A stretch of DNA of 64,000 nucleotides, taken from Corynebacterium macginleyi. Its GTDB lineage: Bacteria; Actinomycetota; Actinomycetes; Mycobacteriales; Mycobacteriaceae. Shown here piece after piece: positions 8,728 through 17,592 of the stretch (position 1 is its first letter; every line of letters begins with the position of its first letter). The position numbers were made by a program, and so were the translations under genes. Where the stretch lies: positions 62,001 through 126,000 of the forward strand of contig NZ_REGE01000006.1 in NCBI RefSeq assembly GCF_003688935.1. Reading direction: 5' to 3'. The notes beneath the pieces are model-generated. The model was not told the DNA's origin. It saw only the letters and a program-made list of their open reading frames with translations, and searched no databases.

Positions 8728-10423
8728 GCTGGGGCAGCGGGGCGTCGGTGTCTTCGTCGGACCACTCCACCGCCGGTCCCTTGCGCGCATTGGAGATCGC
8801 GCCGATCGACTCCACGATGACCCAGATAGAGGCGATGACGATGACGACGTCTATGCCAAAGAGCATCCAGTTTTGATCCGCGAATAGGGATTTCAGTTGG
8901 AGGAGCGCGGCCCATAGCGACATGGTGATGACGAAGAAGAGCGGGATGATAACCGGTAAAGTGGGTCGGCGCAGGTGGGTGAGAATGACCACGATAATGG
9001 TTAAGGTGAGGCTGGCCATGAGCTGGTTGGTGGTACCGAATAGCGGCCAGATGGTCATGCCGCCGGAACCATCCACGCCGGCCGAGAAGGTCAGGCCGAA
9101 GGCTAAGCCCACCGCAATGACGGTGGCGACTAATGCCGTGATGCGGATGCCGATGATCTCACCGATTTCTTGGACCACGATGCGCTGCAGGCGCATGCCG
9201 GAGTCCATGGTTGTGGCGGCAAAGAGCACGGCCATGGTCGCCAGGATGGTGGCAGACAGCGAGGTAGGAATACCCAGCCCCTCGTTCATGAGCGCGCCGC
9301 CGCCCTGCACGAAGGCATTGACGCCGCCGGCGTTCCACTGGGCGTAGATTTCCTCCCAATTCGCCAGGGTTTTAAAGCCGGCGGTGGTGGCGATGATGGT
9401 GCCCAGCGCCAGCAGGCCCTCGCCCACAGCGCCGAAGTACCCCACCAAGCGGACATCTGTTTCTTTGTCAATCTGCTTAGAGGAGGTACCTGAGGCTACG
9501 ATGCCGTGGAACCCTGAGATGGCGCCGCAGGCGATGGTGACAAAAAGCAGCGGGAAAATATTCGGGGTGCCCTCGGGAACGTTCTCGCGCACAGCGGGGG
9601 CGGCGAGCTCCGGGTGGGTGATGAGGAAGGAGCCATACAAGATGATAAGACCCACGAAAAGCTGCAGGCCATTGATGTAATCGCGCGGCTGGAGCAGCAC
9701 CCACACCGGCAGCAGCGAAGCGACGAAAGCGTAGATGAAGAGCAGGATGATCCACACGCCGTTGGCAGGAATGCCCATGACCGTCTCCGGCAACACGATG
9801 GGGAAGCGGTCACCCAGGACCATCAGCGAATACAGCGCGACCACGCCCACCACGGAAACCAGTGGCAGGTTCCAATTCAGGCGGTAGATGGCCTGGCCAA
9901 TTAGCAGCGCGACGGCGATGGCACCCCAGGTGGGAATCACCGCCGAGGGCGTGGAAATAAGCAGGTTCGAAATCACCACGGCGAAGGCGGCATTGACCAT
10001 GAGCAGCAGCAAAAAGATCACGATGAGGAAGAGGTTGCGCCCGCGCTTGCCGATGTACCGCCCGGACAACGTACCAATCGACTGCCCCTTGTGCCGTTGC
10101 GAGGCCCACAGCGCACCCAAGTCGTGCATGCCGGCGATGAAGACGGTGCCTAACGTGACCCACAGAAATGCCGGGAGCCAGCCCCAAATGACCGCGACGG
10201 CCGGACCAATAATGGGTGCGGCACCCGCCACGGAGGTGAAGTGGTGGCCCCATAGCACGAATTTATTGGTGGGAACATAGTCGACGCCGTCTGTGAGGCG
10301 GTGCGCCGGGGTGGTGTAATTCTTTGAAAGTCGGAAGATGCTCTTGCCCAGGAATTTGGAATAGAGCAGGTAGCCGGCGGCCATCATCGCGATGCCGACA
10401 ATGGCGAGGACAAGAGAGTTCAT
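8711..10423 (-). CDS. cstA: Carbon starvation protein CstA family transporter
   Basis: Polytopic inner-membrane transporter; family members take up peptides or pyruvate. The chosen start ATG 10423 (MNSLVLAIVG) has GAGGAG 9 bases upstream and gives 570 residues, somewhat shorter than E. coli CstA (about 700). Many hydrophobic helices and CstA motifs are present: GHHFTSVAGAAPIIGPAVA, GTVFIAGMHDLGALWASQRHKGQS, GFHGIVASGTSSKQI, and TMDSGMRLQRIVVQEIGE. The C-terminal part has the usual WPLFGTTNQLMASLTL. It is first gene of a three-gene operon whose members all overlap. Confidence 0.94.
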   Translation of the reverse strand: MNSLVLAIVGIAMMAAGYLLYSKFLGKSIFRLSKNYTTPAHRLTDGVDYVPTNKFVLWGHHFTSVAGAAPIIGPAVAVIWGWLPAFLWVTLGTVFIAGMHDLGALWASQRHKGQSIGTLSGRYIGKRGRNLFLIVIFLLLLMVNAAFAVVISNLLISTPSAVIPTWGAIAVALLIGQAIYRLNWNLPLVSVVGVVALYSLMVLGDRFPIVLPETVMGIPANGVWIILLFIYAFVASLLPVWVLLQPRDYINGLQLFVGLIILYGSFLITHPELAAPAVRENVPEGTPNIFPLLFVTIACGAISGFHGIVASGTSSKQIDKETDVRLVGYFGAVGEGLLALGTIIATTAGFKTLANWEEIYAQWNAGGVNAFVQGGGALMNEGLGIPTSLSATILATMAVLFAATTMDSGMRLQRIVVQEIGEIIGIRITALVATVIAVGLAFGLTFSAGVDGSGGMTIWPLFGTTNQLMASLTLTIIVVILTHLRRPTLPVIIPLFFVITMSLWAALLQLKSLFADQNWMLFGIDVVIVIASIWVIVESIGAISNARKGPAVEWSDEDTDAPLPQHARQA

Positions 10424-10584
10424 AAGGTGTGTCTCCTCATAAGCGGGAAGGTAATGCGTCTCACACGTGCGGACAGTATGCCATAACTCACGTATGTATT
10501 TCATTGTGGGGGAGACTATTGGGCAGATTTATATTTGGCAGGCGGGTTGGAGTACATCTCTGGTTCAGCCGCAGTGGATAGACG

Positions 10585-10624
10585 AAAAGCGCGGCCCCTG
10601 CTCCAAGAGGAACGAGGGCCGCGC
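10585..10624 (-). terminator. Rho-independent terminator of the PhoX-type phosphatase gene
   Basis: GCGCGGCCC at 10589-10597 pairs perfectly with GGGCCGCGC at 10616-10624. Read on the minus strand, the stem is followed by TTTTCGT. It sits just downstream of the phosphatase stop at 10650. Confidence 0.85.
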
Positions 10625-10649
10625 GGTGGGTGCTTAAACCGAGTGGCGT

Positions 10650-12752
10650 TTAATTCTTATCGACGCCGATATTTCCGTCCTTCTTCCACACCACAACCAC
10701 GGCTGGGCGTGGGGTGGACGTGCCGCCCTCTGGCCAGTGAGAGGTTTGCTGTTCAAAGGTGGCGTCATCGGTTTCGCCCGGGTGCTGGACGTTGACCATC
10801 ACGCGCTCATCGGTGACGATGGGGCCGCAGGTCTCGGCGCCCACCGGTACGGTGAGGAAGCACTTGAGCTCACCGCGGGTATCGCCCTCGGTGGTTACGG
10901 CGTAAAGGCCGTCGTTGGACTCGAGCGCGTTGCCGTCGGTGGAAATCCACATATTGCCGTGGTTATCAAAGGCCAGGTTATCCGGGCAAGAAATTGGGGA
11001 TACCTTCTCCTTGTTAAAACCACCGAAGTAGGTATTGGCCTCCTTCGGATCACCACAGACTAGGAAGAGGTTCCAGGTGAACTTCTCACCAGCGTGGTCA
11101 TCTTCAATCTCCATGACCATACCGTTCTTATTCTCCTTGATGGGAGCCCACTCCATCGGCTCTTCCTTGTTCTTCTTGGCGTTTTCGCCGGTAGCGCCGC
11201 GGTAGGAGTTATTGGTCAAAGCCACGTAGACCTTCTCAGAGTATGGGTGGACCTCTATATCCTCAGGGCGGTCCATCTTGGTAGCGCCCACCTTATCGGC
11301 GGCCTCGCGGGTGTAGACGGCAACCTCTTCGGCGGACATGCCATCGACGTGGGACTCGAATTTGTTGTTCTCCGTATCGGAGGTCAGCAGCTTGATCCAC
11401 TTACCCTCGCCGTCAAAGGCGCCGTCCTCTGGCAGGACGCCGGAACCGTCGATCTCATCTTCTGGGGAGTTGCCTTCCATCTTGGCCACGTACAAGGTGC
11501 CGTGGTCCAAGATACTGAGGTTGTGCTCGATGTTGCCTTCTTCGTACTTCTTGGTGGAGATGAACTTGTAGATGTACTCGAAACGGGAGTCATCGCCGGA
11601 GTAGCACACGACGGTGCCATCGGAAGCGATGTGAATATTGCCGGCCTCGTGCTTGAAGCGTCCCAGCGCGGTGTGCTTGACCGGGGTGGACTTCGGATCC
11701 AGTGGGTTAATTTCTACGATCCAGCCGAAGCGGTTGGGCTCATTCGGCTCCATGGAGACGTCGAAACGCTTATCAAAGCGCTCCCACTTGCGCTCGGATT
11801 CACCATCTTTCATGCCGAAGCGCTCAAGGGATTTCTGTGCTTTCTTGTCGTCCAGGTTGGCGTGAGCGAAGTACTGTTCAAAGTTCTCCTCGCCGGAGAG
11901 CATGGTATTCCACGGAGTGATGCCGCCGGAGCAGTTATTCAGGGTGCCCTTGACCTGCATGCCGGTCTTATCGGCGGAGGTCTTCACAAACTCGGAGCCG
12001 GCTGCTGGGCCAACCAGAGTGAACTCAGTCGTGGCGGTGATGCGGCGATTAAGCGGACCAAACTCGCGCTTGAGTTCGCCGGTATCACCCACCTTGGACA
12101 CCTCCACGATGGAGTGGCCGTGGCCAGCCCAACCAATCTTGACCTGCTCTTCGGTGGGGTTATCCGCATCGTAGTTAGGGAACATCTGCGGCTCGGTGGT
12201 GTACTCGTGGGAGCAGACGTAGATAAGGCGATTGTCATCATCTGGGTGTTCGATAAGCCCGGCGAAGTCGTTGTTGAAGCCGAACTGCTTCTCGGCGGCC
12301 TCGGCCGTCTGATTCTTATCATCAAACTCTGGTGCATCCGCGAACAGCGGGTCTCCCCAGGCGATGAGAACGGACTGCTTATAGCCATCTGGGATGACCA
12401 CTTCGTCCTTTTCATTCGGCTCCACCGGGTCAAACTTCATACCCTCTGCGGAGGTGAGTTCTACATTGGCCTCGGAAGTCTTGCCACCCTTGCCCTCGGA
12501 GGAAGAGGCTTCATTGGAGTTATCATCCGGGTTGGAGCAAGCCGCCAGCGCGGCGGCGCCGCCGACGGTTACTACGGACAAGCCGCCCGCGCGCAGAGCG
12601 GTACGGCGGGAGAACTGGTCACCGAAGTATGGGTTATCAGACTTGTTCTCACATTCACCGAAGCAGGCATTGCCGCACTTGTAGGTGCAGGTTAAGCTGG
12701 AACGAGAGGATGCGAAGAGACTAGAGAGAAGGTTGCGGCCTTTAAGCGCCAT
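10650..12752 (-). CDS. PhoX-family secreted phosphatase (DUF839)
   Basis: 700-residue exported protein of the PhoX/DUF839 type, whose characterised members are calcium- and iron-dependent alkaline phosphatases. The N-terminus has four evenly spaced cysteines (Cys22, 26, 30, 34), then a twin-arginine motif FSRRTALRAGG (about 47-57), a hydrophobic stretch, and a lipobox-like ALAACS with Cys72, followed by an acidic Ser/Gly linker. The mature part has family features such as SGGITPWNTMLSGEENF, KHTALGRFKHEAGNIH, and CPDNLAFDNHGNMWISTDGN. It probably works at the cell surface scavenging phosphate. The phosphate two-component genes lie at 46.7-49 kb. Own terminator and own promoter region (12753-12943). 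Confidence 0.88.
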   Translation of the reverse strand: MALKGRNLLSSLFASSRSSLTCTYKCGNACFGECENKSDNPYFGDQFSRRTALRAGGLSVVTVGGAAALAACSNPDDNSNEASSSEGKGGKTSEANVELTSAEGMKFDPVEPNEKDEVVIPDGYKQSVLIAWGDPLFADAPEFDDKNQTAEAAEKQFGFNNDFAGLIEHPDDDNRLIYVCSHEYTTEPQMFPNYDADNPTEEQVKIGWAGHGHSIVEVSKVGDTGELKREFGPLNRRITATTEFTLVGPAAGSEFVKTSADKTGMQVKGTLNNCSGGITPWNTMLSGEENFEQYFAHANLDDKKAQKSLERFGMKDGESERKWERFDKRFDVSMEPNEPNRFGWIVEINPLDPKSTPVKHTALGRFKHEAGNIHIASDGTVVCYSGDDSRFEYIYKFISTKKYEEGNIEHNLSILDHGTLYVAKMEGNSPEDEIDGSGVLPEDGAFDGEGKWIKLLTSDTENNKFESHVDGMSAEEVAVYTREAADKVGATKMDRPEDIEVHPYSEKVYVALTNNSYRGATGENAKKNKEEPMEWAPIKENKNGMVMEIEDDHAGEKFTWNLFLVCGDPKEANTYFGGFNKEKVSPISCPDNLAFDNHGNMWISTDGNALESNDGLYAVTTEGDTRGELKCFLTVPVGAETCGPIVTDERVMVNVQHPGETDDATFEQQTSHWPEGGTSTPRPAVVVVWKKDGNIGVDKN

Positions 12753-12943
12753 TATTATTGCTCCAAAGAAGATCGAAAATATTGATAAGACATGGGGACA
12801 GCTTTCTATCTAAGAGGATTTCAGCAACAGTGCGTTGGCCTTGAGGTGACAGCGAAGTGAACTATGCGTAAATTTTTCCCAGGGTAGGGGGCGCAATGGT
12901 CTAAATCGCGTGCTGCAGTGGGGATCGACTACCCTAGGCTAAC

Positions 12944-14533
12944 GTGAGCGAGCAGAAGAACACCGAAGTAAAAGATGTCCCTGAGCAGCTGCGTATCCGC
13001 CGCGAAAAGCGCGACCGCCTGCTTGAGTCCGGCGTGGAGGCCTACCCGGTAACCGTTGAGCGCACCATCGCACTAAAGGATTTGCGCGAGCAGTTCCAGG
13101 TTGTCACCGAAACTGAAGAAGGCGAGAATGCCGCAGCCCGCAAAGAGGGTGTGACCTATCTGGAACCCGGCGAGGAAACCGAGGTCACCCACGCCATTGC
13201 CGGCCGCCTTATCTTCATGCGCAATACCGGCAAGCTGTGTTTTGCCACAGTGCAGGACGGCGATGGCACCCAGATGCAGGCCATGCTCTCGCAGGCCAAG
13301 GTGGGCAAGGAGCGCCTCGATGCCTGGAAGGCCGATGTGGACCTGGGTGATTTTATCTCCGTGCGCGGCCACGTGACTGCTTCCCGCCGCGGCGAGCTAT
13401 CCATCATGGTCGAGGAGTGGACCATGGCGGCTAAGTCCCTGCGCCCGCTGCCGGTGTCCTTTGCGGATATGGCTGAAGATACTCGCGTACGCCAGCGCTA
13501 TAACGACCTCATTATCCGCAAAGAGGCCCGCAAGAACGCCATGGTGCGCGTGAAGGTCATGCGTGCGCTCCGCAATTACTTGGAAGGCCAGAACTTTGTA
13601 GAGATTGAAACCCCGATGTTGCAGACCCTGCACGGTGGTGCGGCCGCTCGCCCGTTTATTACCCACTCCAATGCGCTCGATATTGACCTCTACCTGCGTA
13701 TTGCCCCCGAGCTATATTTGAAGCGCGCTGTCGTCGGCGGCATCGACCGCGTCTTTGAAATCAACCGCAACTTCCGCAATGAGGGCGTGGACCGCTCCCA
13801 CTCGCCGGAGTTCGCCATGCTGGAGACCTATGCCGCCTGGGGTGATTACAACGATTGCGCCCGCATGACCCGCGAGTCCATCCAGTCCGTGGCCCGCGAG
13901 GTCTTTGGTTCCACCACCGTCACGCTTGCCGACGGCACCGATTTCGACTTCGGCGGCGAGCAATGGCCCGAAATTGAGATGTATCCGTCCTTAAATGAGG
14001 CCTTGCAGCGCAAGTTCCCCGGCCAGCCGGAGGTCACCATCGACACCGACGTCGAGACCCTGAAGGGCATCGCCAAGGTCATTGGCCTTGACGTTCCGCA
14101 GGGCAAAGGTTGGGGCCACGGCAAACTCGTGGAGGAAATCTGGGAGGTCCTGTGCGAGGACCAATTGGAAGGCCCCATCTTTGTAAAGAACTTTCCGGTC
14201 GAGACCTCCCCACTGACCCGTCAGCACCGCTCCGAGCCTGGTGTGACGGAAAAGTGGGACCTTTACGTGCGTGGTTTCGAGCTGGCTACCGGCTATTCTG
14301 AGCTTGTTGATCCGGTCATCCAGCGGGAGCGATTTGAGGACCAAGCGCGTCTTGCCGCCGGCGGCGATGAGGAGGCCATGGTCTTGGATGAGGACTTCCT
14401 GGCCGCGATGGAACAGGGCATGCCGCCCACGGCAGGTACTGGCATGGGCATGGACCGTCTGCTCATGGCCCTGACCGGCCTGGGTATTCGTGAGACCGTG
14501 CTCTTCCCGCTTGTAAAACCGGAGCAGAAGTAG
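12944..14533 (+). CDS. lysS: Lysyl-tRNA synthetase, class II
   Basis: Charges tRNA-Lys in the cytoplasm. 529 residues: an N-terminal OB-fold anticodon domain ([29 protein letters not shown] region, about 80-180), then class II motifs: motif 2 as [21 protein letters not shown] and motif 3 as [14 protein letters not shown] near the C-terminus. The start is GTG 12944 with no Shine-Dalgarno; TACCCT at 12930-12935 lies 8 bases upstream, so the mRNA may be leaderless. It has its own terminator. In M. tuberculosis lysS also lies between panC and clpC1. Confidence 0.97.
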   Translation: MSEQKNTEVKDVPEQLRIRREKRDRLLESGVEAYPVTVERTIALKDLREQFQVVTETEEGENAAARKEGVTYLEPGEETEVTHAIAGRLIFMRNTGKLCFATVQDGDGTQMQAMLSQAKVGKERLDAWKADVDLGDFISVRGHVTASRRGELSIMVEEWTMAAKSLRPLPVSFADMAEDTRVRQRYNDLIIRKEARKNAMVRVKVMRALRNYLEGQNFVEIETPMLQTLHGGAAARPFITHSNALDIDLYLRIAPELYLKRAVVGGIDRVFEINRNFRNEGVDRSHSPEFAMLETYAAWGDYNDCARMTRESIQSVAREVFGSTTVTLADGTDFDFGGEQWPEIEMYPSLNEALQRKFPGQPEVTIDTDVETLKGIAKVIGLDVPQGKGWGHGKLVEEIWEVLCEDQLEGPIFVKNFPVETSPLTRQHRSEPGVTEKWDLYVRGFELATGYSELVDPVIQRERFEDQARLAAGGDEEAMVLDEDFLAAMEQGMPPTAGTGMGMDRLLMALTGLGIRETVLFPLVKPEQK

Positions 14534-14596
14534 CTCGGTATTCCGCTCTCCCGCTCGGTGCCCGCCCACCCGGGCACACGTTAACGCCCCGACATC

Positions 14597-14630
14597 GGCT
14601 GCAGCCTTCCCTGGGCTGCGGCCTTTTATT
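14597..14630 (+). terminator. Rho-independent terminator of lysS
   Basis: GGCTGCAGCC (14597-14606) pairs with GGCTGCGGCC (14614-14623) with one G-U, followed by TTTTATTT. Confidence 0.85.
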
Positions 14631-14680
14631 TGGCCCTTGGCACCCGAGGTGTGTTCCCCGCAGGCCGATTTATATGCCTA

Positions 14681-14858
14681 CTGCACAAAAGTGCAACCTC
14701 CTCGGTGATATCTGAACGAAAAATGCTACATTTCAAGGCCGAGTTTGCTCAGTTATCACCGAGGACCTATTGCATCCGACGTTGTGCGTAGGAGGTTGCA
14801 CAAAGGAGGTTGCGCATCGAAGGCTGCACAATCGAGGCCGAACGGGAGGAGTTGTGCC
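14681..14858. repeat. Intergenic cluster of TTGYRC-type half-sites and inverted repeats
   Basis: The 373-bp gap between the convergent genes lysS and crtI (14534-14906) holds the lysS terminator and then this repeat-rich stretch. CTGCACAA, GTGCAACCTCCTCGGTGATA, TATCACCGAGGA, GTTGTGCG, GGAGGTTGCACAA, GGAGGTTGCGCA, GGCTGCACAA and GGAGTTGTGCC follow one another. CCTCGGTGATA (about 14699-14709) and TATCACCGAGG (about 14755-14765) form an inverted repeat, and GGAGGTTGCRCA occurs twice in direct orientation. I see no convincing gene here; a plus-strand open frame from 14745 looks like chance. Confidence 0.6.
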
Positions 14859-14906
14859 TCGCAAACCGCGCCGCGAAGAGCGAGCGGCAAGGAATACCTA
14901 GTGTTC

Positions 14907-16490
14907 TCAGGCATCATCTGTGGGAAGCGGGCCAGCGGAGCGATCATCGCGCAGGCGCTTGATGATGTTTTCTGCCGAAATCAGGCACATCGGTACACCG
15001 ACGCCCGGCACGGTGGTCGCACCAGCGTAGTAGAGTCCGGCTACCTTGCGTGAGACATTGCGCCCGCGGAAGAACGCAGATTGAAAAAGCGTATGTGCTG
15101 GCCCTAAAGCGCCACCTGACCAGGCGTGATAACGCTCGGCAAAATCGGCTGGTCCAAGGCTGCGCGTGATGGTGATTCGCTTGCGGAGGTCAGGGATGCC
15201 GGCGGTGTGGGAAAGTTGGTCGAGGGTGGCCTCGGCAATAGCAGCAACGCGAGGGGAAGCCTCGCCGTGGTAGGCATCGCCGTGCCCGTAGGCCTCTGAG
15301 GCGGGTACAGGTATGAGGAAGAACAGGTTTTCATGGTCTCCTGGTGCGACATCCGCGTCGGTGGCTGAAACCTTCGAAATGTAGACGGACTTAGAGGCCC
15401 CTAGCGGGCGCGTAGGTTCTGGCCCGGAAAAGACCGCGCGGAAATCGGGGCCCCAGTCCTGGCTGAACAAGAAGGTGTGGTGAGCTAGCTGCGGAAGCTT
15501 CCCCTTAACACCCGCCAGAACGACCACGGCGCCCAGCCCTGGATTGCGCCTAGTCCAGTAGCGTTCCGGATAGGTGCGCAGCTTCCGGGGCAGTAGCTGA
15601 TTTTCGGTGTGGTGTAAATCCGCGGCGGAGACCACAATATCGGCATCGATGTGCCCGTTCGTTGTGCGGACGCCGGTGGCGCGGGCGGAAGATCCGCCGG
15701 TGGTGGTTATGGCGGTGACCTCTTCGCCCAGGCGGAAAGTGGTGCCGAATTTTTCTGCTTGGCGGCAAATGGCCTGTACCACGGCGTGGAATCCACCAAG
15801 GGGGTAGCGCACGCCTTCTACCAGGTCGGTATGACTCAATAGGGAATATAACGCTGGGGCTGCGGCCGGCTCGGAGGAGAGAAAAACCGCTGGGTAGCAG
15901 AGAATCTGGCGCAGGCGGGTATCCGAAAATTGCCTATTGACGTGTTTTTGCAAGCTCGTAGTAAGCAGCGCTGCAATCCGCGCTAGCCGATGCCGAATAT
16001 CCGCGCGCACCAGGTTCAACGGCGCCGAAAAGGTGGTGTACAAAAAGTGATCGAGCGCTACTTGGTAGGCGTCGCTGGCTTTTGCCAAATAGGTGCGTAC
16101 CTGGCTGCCGGCACCTGGTTCTAGCGACTCGAAAAGTTGGGCCACGTTGTCGGTGCCGGAGTGAACATCCACGGGGGTAGGGCGCGAGGTGGTGCCATTA
16201 CCGGATTTGGTGGGGCTTGCGGTGTAGACACGATAATCCGGCGAGAGACTCACCAGATCCAGTTCCTTGTCGGTCGAGGTACCGCAGAGGGAAAAGAAGT
16301 GGTCGAAGGCATCCGGCATGAGGTACCAGGACGGACCGGTATCCCAGCGGAACCCGGCCTCCGTATAACTGCCCGCGCGCCCGCCTACCTCTTTTCGTGA
16401 ATCTACGACGGTGACCTCGTAGCCCTCTTTGCCCAGCAGGGCAGCGGTGGCTAGGCCGGCGATGCCGGCCCCGATGACAACGGCGTGCAT
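14907..16490 (-). CDS. crtI: Phytoene desaturase
   Basis: FAD-dependent desaturase converting phytoene towards lycopene, membrane-associated. 527 residues from ATG 16490, preceded by AAGGAGAA; an upstream in-frame start at 16583 would run into crtB and lacks support. The dinucleotide motif VVIGAGIAGLATAALL is at the N-terminus with VGGRAGSY after it. The C-terminal family signature LYYAGATTVPGVGVPMCLISAEN is visible. crtB is 35 bp upstream on the same strand, so the two form an operon. No GGPP synthase, elongase or cyclase gene is in the window, so the precursor and any end-group chemistry must come from elsewhere. Confidence 0.94.
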   Translation of the reverse strand: MHAVVIGAGIAGLATAALLGKEGYEVTVVDSRKEVGGRAGSYTEAGFRWDTGPSWYLMPDAFDHFFSLCGTSTDKELDLVSLSPDYRVYTASPTKSGNGTTSRPTPVDVHSGTDNVAQLFESLEPGAGSQVRTYLAKASDAYQVALDHFLYTTFSAPLNLVRADIRHRLARIAALLTTSLQKHVNRQFSDTRLRQILCYPAVFLSSEPAAAPALYSLLSHTDLVEGVRYPLGGFHAVVQAICRQAEKFGTTFRLGEEVTAITTTGGSSARATGVRTTNGHIDADIVVSAADLHHTENQLLPRKLRTYPERYWTRRNPGLGAVVVLAGVKGKLPQLAHHTFLFSQDWGPDFRAVFSGPEPTRPLGASKSVYISKVSATDADVAPGDHENLFFLIPVPASEAYGHGDAYHGEASPRVAAIAEATLDQLSHTAGIPDLRKRITITRSLGPADFAERYHAWSGGALGPAHTLFQSAFFRGRNVSRKVAGLYYAGATTVPGVGVPMCLISAENIIKRLRDDRSAGPLPTDDA

Positions 16491-16525
16491 GATGTTCTCC
16501 TTAGTCTGCAGTTCTTGGCGGGGTT

Positions 16526-17389
16526 CTACTCGCGCGGTGTTTTCCTGTCCCGTGCGCCCCGTACTGCGCGGGCGGCCAGCCACACCTTGGTCCGATTCGG
16601 CACGGATATCCGGGTGGTTTTTAACTTCGCGGCGGGAGTGGCGGCGAGGCGGTTGGTGAGCTCGGTAAAGATATCGGTGGCCGCACGCACCCCAACGCGG
16701 GCGGAAAGCGGCAAGAGGTGAATGGATTTTTCGGCGGCTGCGAGCTCGCGGCGGATATCGGCGATGAGCGCGGACTGCGTGGCCGCAGAAAGCTCCCCAC
16801 CAGCGGCCTGTGGGAAATAGGCCCGGCCCAGGACGGAGGAGTCTTCGCCCAAATCCCGCAGGAAATTAATCTTCTGAAACGCTGACCCCAAGTGGCGCGC
16901 ACCGCGGTCTATCGTGGCGCGGTCAGCGGCGGACACGGTTTCTTCCGCGAGGAAGACCTGCACGCACAATAAGCCGATGACCTCTGCGGAGCCGTAGATA
17001 TACTGGGCGAGTTGGGTGGCGGAATACTTCCGCTGGCTAAGATCGGCGCGCATGGAATCGAAAAAGGCTACGAGGTGCTCGCGCTGAAAACCGCAACGCC
17101 TAGCGGTAATAGCATAAGAGTGTATGACGGGATCCGTGTGCAGCCTTTTCTCCGGAGCCGCCAGGATCGCTGACTCGTATGCATCGAGCGCGGCGGCGGC
17201 GTCGGTGTTGGCCTGGTGCGCGGTGCCATCGACAAGCTCATCCGCGATGCGCACCACGGCATAGAGGTGGCGAATATCTTCGCGCACCCTGCCGTGCAAC
17301 AGGCGCGTAGCCAGGGAAAAACTAGTGGAATACTGCGCCATAACCTGCGCGGCCGCGCGCGAGGCCGCCTGGTCATAGCGAGTCAACAT
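16526..17389 (-). CDS. crtB: Phytoene/squalene synthase family protein (phytoene synthase)
   Basis: Condenses two GGPP molecules into phytoene. 287 residues, the usual length. Both Asp-rich motifs are visible: RIADELVDG in the first third and NFLRDLGEDSS in the second half, with the FYTSFSLA-like start seen here as YSTSFSLATRLL. Start ATG 17389 has TACTTT 7 bases upstream and no Shine-Dalgarno, indicating a leaderless transcript. Divergent from the MFS exporter. With crtI it suggests that the organism makes a carotenoid. Confidence 0.94.
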   Translation of the reverse strand: MLTRYDQAASRAAAQVMAQYSTSFSLATRLLHGRVREDIRHLYAVVRIADELVDGTAHQANTDAAAALDAYESAILAAPEKRLHTDPVIHSYAITARRCGFQREHLVAFFDSMRADLSQRKYSATQLAQYIYGSAEVIGLLCVQVFLAEETVSAADRATIDRGARHLGSAFQKINFLRDLGEDSSVLGRAYFPQAAGGELSAATQSALIADIRRELAAAEKSIHLLPLSARVGVRAATDIFTELTNRLAATPAAKLKTTRISVPNRTKVWLAARAVRGARDRKTPRE

Positions 17390-17592
17390 ACTTGCAAAAG
17401 TAGCACGCGCCTACAGCGCCCGAGCGGTTGGTGCACATCGCACCGGGCGATGGTTTCTGCCATGCGGCGTCCGGCCACCGTGGTCATATTTGCCATGCTG
17501 ACATGATGAACGGAAATGGACCGTGCGGTAGAAGACACCTAAATCATCCGCCCCAATTTTTGCAGGTTAAGCCAACTCAGTATCCTGATTTA

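Noticed and set aside
11094..12695. Plus-strand open frame of 533 codons
   Set aside because: Antisense to the PhoX-type phosphatase, whose own frame has clear motifs.
14745..15053. Plus-strand open frame of 102 codons in the repeat region
   Set aside because: Runs through repeats into antisense crtI and has no start signal or homology.
17428..17592. Longer N-terminus for the MFS gene
   Set aside because: Would place the promoter inside the gene and add a non-hydrophobic leader; GTG 17593 fits a leaderless start.
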